A DNA stretch of 64,000 bases from assembly GCA_034005525.1 (NCBI GenBank), contig JAVEUP010000021.1, forward strand, positions 1 to 64,000, written 5' to 3'. A program made the position numbers and the translations under genes. This stretch comes from PWXP01 sp034005525 (lineage in GTDB: Bacteria; Planctomycetota; Planctomycetia; Pirellulales; Thermoguttaceae). Under the pieces are notes generated by a model. The model had not been told where the DNA came from, ran no database searches, and was given only the letters and a program-made list of their open reading frames with translations. Positions 54,733-63,700 of the stretch are shown here, piece after piece. Position 1 is the stretch's first letter; each line of letters begins with the position of its first letter.

Positions 54733-55251
54733 ATGCACGCCCTAGTCTTCCGGAGAGACCGCTCACCGATTGGCCCCCTGGGCCGGCCCCCAGAGACAAG
54801 AATTGCTCCGCGTCGGCATTTCAAACTGGAGAAGGTGTGCCGATTTTGCCGAAAGAATCGACGAGGCGCTGCTGCAGTCGAGTTTGCCATTGTCGCGCCG
54901 CTCTTCTTCCTCTTGATATTCGGGATCATCGAGTTTGGACGCATGATTATGGTCCAGCAGATTATCACGAATGCCTCACGAGAGGGGGCCAGGGTGGCTG
55001 TCCTCGATGGCGCGACGACTGGAGAGGTGGATTCCAAGGTTGCCAACTACCTGCAGGGAGCCAATATCCATCGAGGCGCAAGTATTACGGTCAGCCCTGA
55101 CCCGCCCGATTCCGCGGGTTGGGGTGAGCCTGTAACCGTTACTGTCACTATACCTTTCAGTCAAGTTACTTGGCTTCCGACGCCAATGTTTGTAGGCGGA
55201 GACATGCAGCTCTCCTCCAGCACGACTATGCGCCGTGAGACTGTGCAATAA
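54733..55251 (+). CDS. tadE: TadE-like minor pseudopilin
   Basis: 172 residues. After a basic N-terminus comes RGAAAVEFAIVAPLFFLLIFGIIEFGR, the TadE prepilin-like hydrophobic helix with the conserved Glu. The C-terminal domain is beta-rich and periplasmic. TadE-type proteins are needed for Flp pilus assembly. AAGGAG lies 9 nt before the ATG. It follows cpaA by 28 nt. Confidence 0.85.
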   Translation: MHALVFRRDRSPIGPLGRPPETRIAPRRHFKLEKVCRFCRKNRRGAAAVEFAIVAPLFFLLIFGIIEFGRMIMVQQIITNASREGARVAVLDGATTGEVDSKVANYLQGANIHRGASITVSPDPPDSAGWGEPVTVTVTIPFSQVTWLPTPMFVGGDMQLSSSTTMRRETVQ

Positions 55252-55325
55252 CGATTGCACAAGATGCGGTAGCTGTGCCGGAGGGGTTCGGGTTCGCAGC
55301 GGGGGCCAAACGCGCAAGGGGGGAG

Positions 55326-56498
55326 ATGATGCGAGGCAAATCGCTTGCACTGCTAGTGCTTGCGCTCGGTTGCGGGCTGGTTGCGTCGATTGGCGTGACG
55401 CAGGTCATCGCCAAGCGCCACACCGAGACTCCCGCCCCATCAGTGGAGATGGAGAGTATCTTCGTTGCGATGGCCGACATTGCTTTGGGCGATCCGCTGA
55501 CTGCTCAGGTTCTCAAGTTGGAACCGTGGCCGAAGAGCAAGATTCCCGAGGGGGCATTCACTAAGGTCGAGGATATCGAGGGCCGCCGAGCGCGCGCCCG
55601 GCTTTTTGCAGGTGAGCCGATCATCGAACGCAAACTGCTCAAGCGGGGCGAATCCAGCGGCGGGATCAGCCCGCTGATTCCCAAAGGGATGCGAGTCGTC
55701 TCGGTCAAGGTCGACCAGGTTTCCGGCGGCGGCGGACTCATTCTGCCAGGCGACCGGGTCGACGTGGTTGTCTACCTGACCCAAGCCCTGACGCGGGGGA
55801 TTCCTGAAACCTCCACCCGGACTGTCCTGCAAGACATCAAGGTATTCGCGGTCAACGACCAGTTCAACCTTGACAGCGAAGGCAGCGACAAACGCTCGAT
55901 TACCAATGCGCGCACCGTTTCGCTGCTGGTGACGCCGGCTCAGGCCCAAAAGGTCATGCTGGCCGGCGAGATGGGCCAAATTCGGCTGGTGCTCCGCAGC
56001 CCGGAGGACGACGAACAGGCCAGCCTGGCAACCGCCACTGCGCAAGACATCCTGGGAGGTCCAGGTGCTGGGAACCGAGATATGGAGACCCTGGTGGAGT
56101 CTGAACTCCCGGCGGAAGACGACCAGATGCAGGGCTTCCTCGACTTCCTGAACGAGAACATGCACGCGAGGGCCGCGGCGCAGTCCTCTGCTCGAGGCCC
56201 GCAAGCCGTGCCTCCGGCACCCGAGAACACAACCTGGAACATGCGTATCGTACGTGCCGGCAAGATCGAGGACATCCAACTGTACGGCGACACGAAAGCG
56301 GGCGAGCACGGCCTCATTTGGCACCACGGCGCGCCGGCCCCGACTCCGCCCTCGGACGGGCAATACCAGCCGTTTCCTGGCGCGCCGGCGTCAACGGTCC
56401 CGGCTCCGGCCGGTCCGACCATGACCTCGCCGCTTGAGGAACCGGAAGACGAGATGCCCCGGGAAGCGGAAGAAGACACACCCCCAACCCCGCAGTAG
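55326..56498 (+). CDS. cpaB: Tad pilus assembly protein CpaB/RcpC
   Basis: About 390 residues: an N-terminal membrane anchor (LALLVLALGCGLVASIGV), then an SAF-like domain (VAMADIALGDPLTAQVLKLEPWP) and the RcpC region (GMRVVSVKVDQVSGGGGLILPGDRVDVV), and a Pro-rich end. CpaB is an inner-membrane and periplasmic part of the Tad secretion system, linked to the secretin. Start at 55326 or 55329 (ATGATG), with AAGGGGGGAG just upstream. Confidence 0.85.
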   Translation: MMRGKSLALLVLALGCGLVASIGVTQVIAKRHTETPAPSVEMESIFVAMADIALGDPLTAQVLKLEPWPKSKIPEGAFTKVEDIEGRRARARLFAGEPIIERKLLKRGESSGGISPLIPKGMRVVSVKVDQVSGGGGLILPGDRVDVVVYLTQALTRGIPETSTRTVLQDIKVFAVNDQFNLDSEGSDKRSITNARTVSLLVTPAQAQKVMLAGEMGQIRLVLRSPEDDEQASLATATAQDILGGPGAGNRDMETLVESELPAEDDQMQGFLDFLNENMHARAAAQSSARGPQAVPPAPENTTWNMRIVRAGKIEDIQLYGDTKAGEHGLIWHHGAPAPTPPSDGQYQPFPGAPASTVPAPAGPTMTSPLEEPEDEMPREAEEDTPPTPQ

Positions 56499-56516
56499 CA
56501 AGGTGAGTGAGCCGGC

Positions 56517-58391
56517 ATGGATCGTCGGCCCCTGACGGAGGAACCCTTCCGGGGCCCGAACCCGGATAACGCTTCAAGGAAATCAAGGATGAGGAAGCCC
56601 AGTATTCTGCAATGGTGCCGCCGCGTCGCGCGGTCGCGATCCTCCGCCCCGGCAACGAGCCCGATTCATGCGTTGCCCGCTCTCGCACTCCTGTTGAGCG
56701 TTCTGCTTGCGTCCGTGGTGTGTGGCCAGCACAGCCCGCCGCCGGAGGTGTTTGACCCATCGCGGCCTCCCTCGCTGATCTACAAGGTCACAAGCGTTCA
56801 GCAGCGGCTGGAAATGACCGTCAACGCCAGCCGGCGTCTGGAAATGGACCAGAAGATTCCGGAAGCCCAGGTCAACAACCCCGACATCGTGGACCTGACG
56901 CCCCTGGCACCCAACGTGGTCCAGATTTCAGCGAAGAATCCCGGGGTGACCCAGGTCAATTTGTGGGGTGAGGACAAGCAGATTTACACAATCGACGTCA
57001 TCGTATACCGCGACGTCCGTGAGTTGGGACTCTTGCTCGAATCCCAGTTCCCCAATGCGAAATTGAAAGTCGTCCCGGTCGGCAACGGCGTGATGATTTC
57101 CGGCTACGTTGACCAGCCGGAACAGGTCAGCCTCATCACGCGGATTGCCGAGGAATACTATCCAAAAGTCATACCCGCCATGACCGTAAGCGGCGTGCAT
57201 CAGATTCTTCTGCACGTACGCGTCATGGAAGTGTCGCGAACGAAGCTCCGCTCGCTTGGGTTCGACTTCGCGCAGTTCAGCGGCGACAACTACGTGGTTT
57301 CAAGCGTCAGCGGGCTACTCAGCGCCTTTGGCGGGGGGGTCGCGACCAGTGGGCAGGAAACATTTTCGTTCGGAGTCGTAGACGGCTCCAGCGCGTTCTT
57401 CGGCGTCCTCGAAGCAATGCGTCAAGATCAGCTTATGAAGATTCTCGCGGAGCCGACTTTGGTCACTGTCAGCGGCCGCCCCGCGTTCTTTCAAGTCGGC
57501 GGCGAGTTTCCCATTCTCGTGCCGCAAAGCCTGGGAACCGTTTCGATCGAGTACAAGAAATTCGGAACGCAGGTCGATTTTGTTCCCATCGTTCTGGGCA
57601 ACGGCCGCATCCGGCTAGAGGTGCGACCCCGAGTGAGCGAGATCGACAACACCCGAAGCGTGACGCTCGACTCGACCACTGTTCCCGGCCTGCGTACCCG
57701 CGAGGTCGACACGGGAGTGGAAATGAACGCCGGGCAAACGCTTGCCATAGCCGGCTTGGTACAAACGCGGGTTGAGTCGGAGAACAAGGGTCTTCCGTGG
57801 GCCAGCGAGGTGCCTTATCTCGGCGCCCTGTTCCGCCGGGTGCAGCACCACAACAACGAGATTGAACTGCTCATTCTGGTCACTCCCGAACTGGTCGAGG
57901 CCATGGACGCCCACGAAGTGCCGCTCTGCGGCCCGGGCTCCCGGACGACCGACCCGAATGATTGGGACCTGTTCATGCGAGGTCACCTGGAGGTACCTAA
58001 CTGCTGTCCTCCCTGCGGTACAGACTGCGTCTCGTGTGCTTCCGGCGGCCAGCCGGGTCTGATCGGCGGTTGGGGTGACGGCGCGACACCCGAAGAAACG
58101 GTCTTTCCCGGCGAGGGCGAGATCGTTGCCCCCCCAAACGGCCAGCCACCGGCCGTGCCGCCGGCCTCCGATCCGACACTGGACGGTTCGACCAGCAGGG
58201 GCAACTCGCCCGCCGGGCAGCAGGGCCTGAGACGCCCGATGTTCCCAGCCCAGGTTAGCCACACCGCCACTCGCCCGCATAGTCCGTCCATGCGGCAGAA
58301 TCCGCAGCCGACCCCGAACCCGGCGCAGGCCGAGGGCAGGTTGCCTGCGCCGGTTTTCATCGGCCCGGTCGGTTACGATGTTCTAAAGTAG
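56517..58391 (+). CDS. cpaC: Secretin CpaC/RcpA of the Tad pilus
   Basis: 624 residues. A signal-like hydrophobic segment (HALPALALLLSVLLASVVCG) lies near residues 52-69. A pilus/BON-like N domain (VNASRRLEMDQKIPEAQVNN) and the secretin core follow: QLMKILAEPTLVTVSGRPAFFQVGGEFPI and EIELLILVTPELVEAM. The C-terminal 130 residues are Pro/Gly-rich with a Cys cluster (CCPPCGTDCVSC), an unusual tail. It forms the outer-membrane channel for the pilus. A start at 56589 with AAGGA upstream is also plausible and would give a shorter cytoplasmic head. Confidence 0.85.
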   Translation: MDRRPLTEEPFRGPNPDNASRKSRMRKPSILQWCRRVARSRSSAPATSPIHALPALALLLSVLLASVVCGQHSPPPEVFDPSRPPSLIYKVTSVQQRLEMTVNASRRLEMDQKIPEAQVNNPDIVDLTPLAPNVVQISAKNPGVTQVNLWGEDKQIYTIDVIVYRDVRELGLLLESQFPNAKLKVVPVGNGVMISGYVDQPEQVSLITRIAEEYYPKVIPAMTVSGVHQILLHVRVMEVSRTKLRSLGFDFAQFSGDNYVVSSVSGLLSAFGGGVATSGQETFSFGVVDGSSAFFGVLEAMRQDQLMKILAEPTLVTVSGRPAFFQVGGEFPILVPQSLGTVSIEYKKFGTQVDFVPIVLGNGRIRLEVRPRVSEIDNTRSVTLDSTTVPGLRTREVDTGVEMNAGQTLAIAGLVQTRVESENKGLPWASEVPYLGALFRRVQHHNNEIELLILVTPELVEAMDAHEVPLCGPGSRTTDPNDWDLFMRGHLEVPNCCPPCGTDCVSCASGGQPGLIGGWGDGATPEETVFPGEGEIVAPPNGQPPAVPPASDPTLDGSTSRGNSPAGQQGLRRPMFPAQVSHTATRPHSPSMRQNPQPTPNPAQAEGRLPAPVFIGPVGYDVLK

Positions 58392-58394
58392 TAT

Positions 58395-59612
58395 ATGAGC
58401 AATGTCTTACGCTTGGCACTGGTCGATCCTGACGACTCCCAGCGCGAATCGATGAAGTCGATGCTGCTGGGCATGGACATGATCTGGCTGGAGGCCGAAT
58501 GTTCCCGCTACGAGTTCTTTGCCGACGTGGTTGCGCAAACCAACCCCGACATCGGGTTGGTTTGCATCGACGACGACCCGGAGAAGGGACTCGACCTGGT
58601 CCGGCAACTCGGGGAGAGTTCGCCCAACTGTGCCGTGCTGGTGGTGAGTTCTTCAAGTGACGGGAATCTGATCCTCCAGGCGCTCCGGGCGGGGGCCAAG
58701 GAGTTCCTGACGCAACCGGTCCGCATTGAGGACCTGCTCGGCGCCTTGGGCCGAATCGGCGAGCGCCGCACAGGCCCCGGCGAGAGCCGGCCTCGCGGCA
58801 GCCAGGTCATCGCCGTTGCCGGCGCCACCGGCGGCGTGGGCACCACGAGCGTGGCAGTCAACCTTGGCTGCGCGCTGGCCGCCGATCAGAAGAACTCCGT
58901 GGCACTGGTCGACCTGGACCTCTGCCTTGGCGACGCCGACGTGTTTCTCGACACCATACCCGACTACACCTTGGTAGACGTCGCCCAGAACGTGACCCGG
59001 CTCGACTTCACGTTGCTCAAACGCTCGCTGACGAAGCATTCCACGGGACTCTACCTGTTGCCGCGGCCGGTGCAAATTGAGGACACGCGGCTGATCGGGG
59101 CCGAAGATCTTCAGCGGGTGATCGGGCTTCTGAAGGCCACGTTCACCCATCTTGTACTCGACTTGTCGAAGAGCTTCAGCAACATCGACATGATGGCCCT
59201 GGAGATGGCCAACCACGTTCTGCTCGTCACGCAGTTGGACCTGCCGTGCCTCCGCAACGTGGTGCGCCTGATGATGTCCTTCGGCGAGATGGACAACATG
59301 GCCAAGAAGGTCAAGATCGTGGTCAACCGCGCGGGATTGGAGCAGGGACAGATCACTCTGAAGAAGGCCGAAGAGACCATTGGCAAGGAGATCTTCTGGC
59401 AGCTTCCCAACGATTACCGGACCATGGTCGAGGTGCGGAACAACGGCGTACCGCTCGTGGAACAGGCGCCCAAGGCCGCCATTACGCAGTCGATCGTTGC
59501 CCTGGCTGACGCCCTTTCCTCCGACGAAAGATCCCAACCGGCGAAAACGCCCGGTAAGAAGTCCGTGCTCGGACGCTTGTTCAATTTCGGCAGCGCCAAA
59601 CCGGCGAAGTAG
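58395..59612 (+). CDS. cpaE: TadZ/CpaE-like pilus localisation ATPase
   Basis: 405 residues. The N-terminus is a receiver-like domain (LALVDPDDSQRESM through AGAKEFLTQPV), and the C-terminus is a ParA/MinD-like ATPase. Its P-loop reads GATGGVGTTS (143-152), without the usual lysine, as in many TadZ proteins. LVDLDLCLGDAD and VLDLSKSF follow. It guides the pilus machine to its site in the cell. It starts 3 nt after the cpaC stop. It is the last tad gene visible; the ATPase and TadB/C genes are not here. Confidence 0.85.
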   Translation: MSNVLRLALVDPDDSQRESMKSMLLGMDMIWLEAECSRYEFFADVVAQTNPDIGLVCIDDDPEKGLDLVRQLGESSPNCAVLVVSSSSDGNLILQALRAGAKEFLTQPVRIEDLLGALGRIGERRTGPGESRPRGSQVIAVAGATGGVGTTSVAVNLGCALAADQKNSVALVDLDLCLGDADVFLDTIPDYTLVDVAQNVTRLDFTLLKRSLTKHSTGLYLLPRPVQIEDTRLIGAEDLQRVIGLLKATFTHLVLDLSKSFSNIDMMALEMANHVLLVTQLDLPCLRNVVRLMMSFGEMDNMAKKVKIVVNRAGLEQGQITLKKAEETIGKEIFWQLPNDYRTMVEVRNNGVPLVEQAPKAAITQSIVALADALSSDERSQPAKTPGKKSVLGRLFNFGSAKPAK

Positions 59613-59615
59613 CGA

Positions 59616-59900
59616 TTACAGCTCGCTCATCAGCTTGTCGAAGGTATCGACCGGCACCGCCGGCGCGGTCGAAAAACCGATGCCCGTCAACTTCGTCAGA
59701 GCGACCGATGCCTTTATGGCCTCTTCCAGGCCGGGCATCGAGACGGCGATCATCAAGTCCCACTCGCCCAGCATGGCGTAAATCGCCTCCACTTTTCCAC
59801 CAAACTGCTTGATCAGGTCTTTGGCCTTCTGGGTGCGTTGCACGCTCATGCTCTGAAGTGACTGCGTGGAATACTTGCCCAACATGATGAACGTTTGCAT
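59616..59900 (-). CDS. GYD-domain protein
   Basis: 94 residues: FIMLGKYSTQSLQSM, then FGGKVEAIYAMLGEWDLMIAV, fit the GYD family (PF08734), small ferredoxin-like-fold proteins of unknown function. GGGGAG lies 9 nt before the ATG. It converges on cpaE with a 3-nt gap. Confidence 0.8.
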   Translation of the reverse strand: MQTFIMLGKYSTQSLQSMSVQRTQKAKDLIKQFGGKVEAIYAMLGEWDLMIAVSMPGLEEAIKASVALTKLTGIGFSTAPAVPVDTFDKLMSEL

Positions 59901-60250
59901 GACTGAACTCCCCTCTCTCTGGTGGCAGTCCCAGGCTCCAGCGACAGGATGGAACGCATGGGAAATGTTACGGGAATGATTCCATTACGCCGACCAACTC
60001 CGGACGATCACCGAAAGCAGCGTGAGACAACGCAAGCGAGGAACGCGTCCGCATGTTCAGAGGGCACACCAAACGTCCTATTATTTATAGCATTTGGCTC
60101 CAAGTCAAGTGGTTACATCAAGACTCCGTGGCGAGTCTTTCCGCCCCGATCTGGGCCAGTCTTGCCAGCACAGCAAGCAGACAAACCATTTCCCGCGTTG
60201 CCACGTAGGCATCCCAACGATACAATCCCGCACCGGAGATGCTATCAGGT
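59901..60250. other. Intergenic region without recognisable genes
   Basis: 350 nt between divergent genes. An AT-rich stretch, CCTATTATTTATAGCATTTG at about 60074, could be part of a promoter for kdsC, or for the GYD gene in the other direction, but -35/-10 hexamers with normal spacing were not found. Confidence 0.45.
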
Positions 60251-60772
60251 ATGGATATCAACCAGCGTTGCCAGCGGATCGAACTGATCCTTTCCGACGT
60301 GGACGGCGTGCTGACCGACGGCCGCATTATCGTCGACAACGCCGGCGTGGAAACCAAGCGGTTTCACATCCGCGACGGCATGGGTATTCGGTTGTGGCAG
60401 AAGGCCGGCTATCGGTTTGGGCTGGTGACGGCCCGGAGTTCGCACATTGTCCATCTGAGAGCCTCCGAGTTGGGCGTGGAGATTGTCCGGCAGGGAGTCG
60501 AAGACAAACGGGAGGCCGTGCGCGAGATTGCCACGGCGCTGGGCCTCGCGCTGGAACAGGTGAGTTACCTTGGCGACGACCTGCCCGATCTGCCTGCCGT
60601 TGCGGCGGTTGGCCTCGGGGTTGCCGTCGCCGACGCGTGCGAGGAGTTGCGGCGGGCAGCCTGTTACGTGACGCAGATGCCCGGCGGAGCCGGCGCCGTG
60701 CGCGAGACCATCGAGTTGATCCTCCGGGCCCAACACCGGTGGGACGACGTTGTTCAGAGCTACTTGGCCTGA
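60251..60772 (+). CDS. kdsC: KdsC-type HAD phosphatase
   Basis: 173 residues. HAD motif I is SDVDGVLTDG with Asp16 and Asp18, followed by RDGMGI, a signature of KdsC, motif II TARSS and motif III/IV GDDLPDLP. KdsC removes phosphate from KDO-8-phosphate in lipopolysaccharide synthesis. A start at 60239 lies directly against GGAG, so 60251 is preferred. The LptC-like gene follows 6 nt later, matching the kdsC-lptC order of other bacteria. Confidence 0.85.
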   Translation: MDINQRCQRIELILSDVDGVLTDGRIIVDNAGVETKRFHIRDGMGIRLWQKAGYRFGLVTARSSHIVHLRASELGVEIVRQGVEDKREAVREIATALGLALEQVSYLGDDLPDLPAVAAVGLGVAVADACEELRRAACYVTQMPGGAGAVRETIELILRAQHRWDDVVQSYLA

Positions 60773-60778
60773 GACTCC

Positions 60779-63700
60779 ATGCCGCGCATCACCCGCATCG
60801 CTGTAAGCTTTTTTGCCGTGCTGGCGGCGTACTGGGCGTACGGGCTGGTGGTGGTTCCACTCGTCGAGCCGACGGCATCGCGCCGCGCCGAGGTGGAATC
60901 GCGGGCTGAGCAGCGCAGGATCGCGGGTACCATCGATCGACGGGTTGCCGCGCTGGCAGAACTTTTCCCGCCCAATTCCTGGGCATTGAAGAACCCCAAG
61001 ATCCTTGAGAGCGATCAGTTCCAGCTTCTCATGCAGGACTATCGCAACCGGGGCGACGGCCGGTTGGAGCTGCGCCCCTGCGCCATCATCCTGACTCCCG
61101 ACGGGCCGGCCGAAGACGAAGAGCAGCGCCGGCGCCGGGCGATTGTACTTGAAGCCCCCGAGGGCGCGGTGCTGGAGTTTGACCGCCCGCTCGACCTGCG
61201 CCGCGCCGAAATGGGCCAGATTGTCGGCGGGCAGTTGCAGGGGCGAATCACGATCCGAAGCCAGGGTGAGTCGCCTGGCCCCGAGGACGACCTTCTCATC
61301 GTCACTCGCGACGTCGAAATGACACCCAACAACATCTTCACTCCGCACGCGGTTGATTTCCGACTTGGCCCCCACCACGGCCGTGGGCGGGAACTGCGGA
61401 TCAGACTGCTCGAGGGCAAGCCGGTCACGGGGCAACCCACGCCGAACGTAGCAGGCATCGAACTGATCGAACTGCGCAAGGTGGAACGACTATACCTGCA
61501 GTTGGGCGAGGTGGCCGCGGACCAAGGCGGGGGTTCCACAAACGCGCCGCCAGGCGGTTTTCTCGCCGGCCAGGCGGACCTTCCGGTCGAGATTACCTGC
61601 GAGGGACCGTTCCGCTTCGACGTTCCGGGCAAGGTTGCTTCGTTCGAGGATCGGGTGCGCGTACTCCGGCTGAACCCGGAGAGCCGGGACGATCAGCTTG
61701 ACTGCGACCGCTTGGCGGTCTACTTCATCGACCGCGATCCACCGAAAGAAACCGCCAGTCGCGATGGGACAACGCTCGTGCCGACCAGCCAACGCGCGAG
61801 CGATGCCTCGCTCGACCTGGTGCCTCAACGGATCGAGGCAACCGGAGACCCGGTCACCGTCTCGGCTCCCGGCCGCGGCGTTGAAGCACGGGGCCAGTTG
61901 CTCCGATACAACCTGATCAACGGGCAGATCATGCTCGGCGACGACCGCGAGGCAATGCTGCGCCAACATGAGAACGAAATCCGCGCGCGGCGGTTGGTGT
62001 ACCAACCCGGCAAACCCGGACGTTCCGCCCGAATGTCGGCTACTGGCCCCGGCTGGCTGCGCGGCTATATGGCCGACCGCCCCGACGAACCGCTTGAAGT
62101 CTCCTGGAAGAAGGTGGTGCAAGTCGCGCCGAAGGACGGCCAACAGGTCATCCGGGTCGACGGAAATGCCTGGCTGCGCTTCCGCGGCGTTGGGCAGCTT
62201 GAAGCGGAAACGATCCATTTCCGTCTCGATGAATTACCGGCGGAGGAGGGACAGGAACAACCGCGCTTGCAGCCGAACTCCTTGACGGCATCAAATGACG
62301 TGCGTATCCGATCCCTTCAACTCGATGCCTCTGTCGACAAGTTGACGGTCCTTTTCAGTGAGCTGCCGCCGAGCGCCGGCACGGACTGGCAGCCGGGCAG
62401 CGGGGCTTCGGGACCGCTTCGGCGCATTCGCAGCGATTGCGGCCGAGCGGTCGAATTGGCGACGGTTGCACTCTGGGAGCCGGCGGTTCCAGGGCAAGCC
62501 ATTCACGGGGGATCGTCCCGATTTGCGCCGCCCGGCCGGCAGATCGCCCAATCGCCCGGCGGCTCCCTCGGGAAAACGGGACTGTCCTCCTCGCCTGAAG
62601 TTCCAATGTATCATGGGGCCATCCGGAGCGGGGCGCCGCCCCATTCCGGCAACGGGACTGTGGCGCATCAGCCACAGACTGCCAACGCCGCGGGAATCGG
62701 CACAGTCCCCCACGGAACCGGGCCGTCGCATGAACCTGCAACGGCGATGTCGGCGCAGCGCTTCGAGGTGACCGGCAAGACGCTTCATGCCCGAGTCCTG
62801 CTCGGCGGGCAGACGGCGCAGTTGGCCGAGGTGAGCGTCGAGGGCGATGCCCGGTTTGCCGAGACGCAAGCCACCCGCCCCGACGAGCGACCTGTACTGG
62901 TCCGGGGCGAACGTATCCACGTGATCGATGCGGAAACGCCGCGCGCTGCGGTGACCGTTACGGGAACCCCGGCCCAGTTCGAGGGCCGCGGGATGGCCAT
63001 GGAGGGGCCTCAGATTCATCTGAACCGCGGTACAAATCGCCTGCTCGTTGACGGCGCCGGCACGATGACGCTTCCGCTGGACCGCGACCTCGACGGGCGA
63101 CCCCTGGCCGTGGCAGCCCGCATGGCCGTCGACTGGCGACACCGCATGGATTTCGACGGCAGGACGGCCCGTTTCGAGGATTCGGTCGTCGCGCGCACGC
63201 CGCAGCAGTCGCTGAAGACGGAATTGCTCGAAGTCCAGTTCCAGCAGGCAATCCGGTTTGCCGACGCCGACCTCGGCGCTCCACCGCAGGTGGAGCAGGT
63301 CCTTTGCCGAGGCCGAACGCTGCTGGAGAGCCATAGCGTCGACGAGGGGCTGCCCACTGCGAGAGAACGCATGCTGGCGGCCGACCTTGCCGTGAACCTC
63401 CTCAGCGGCGACCTGACTGCGCGCGGCCCGGGGTGGCTGATGAGCGTTCGGCAGGCGCCCGACGGCGGATCGCTCGCCGGCTCGGGAGGCCCCTTCCCCG
63501 CCCCGCCCCTGGCGGCCGCCACCGAACCCGACCTGCCATTGCGGCAACTCTACGTCCGATTCCAGGGCGGAATGACAGGCAACGTTCATCGCCGCGAATT
63601 GAACTTCCACGACGAAGTCCGCACCATCTACACTCCGGTCGCCTCGTGGGAAGCTCCGGTGCCCAGCGACGATCCGCAATCGCTCGGCCCGCGCGGCATT

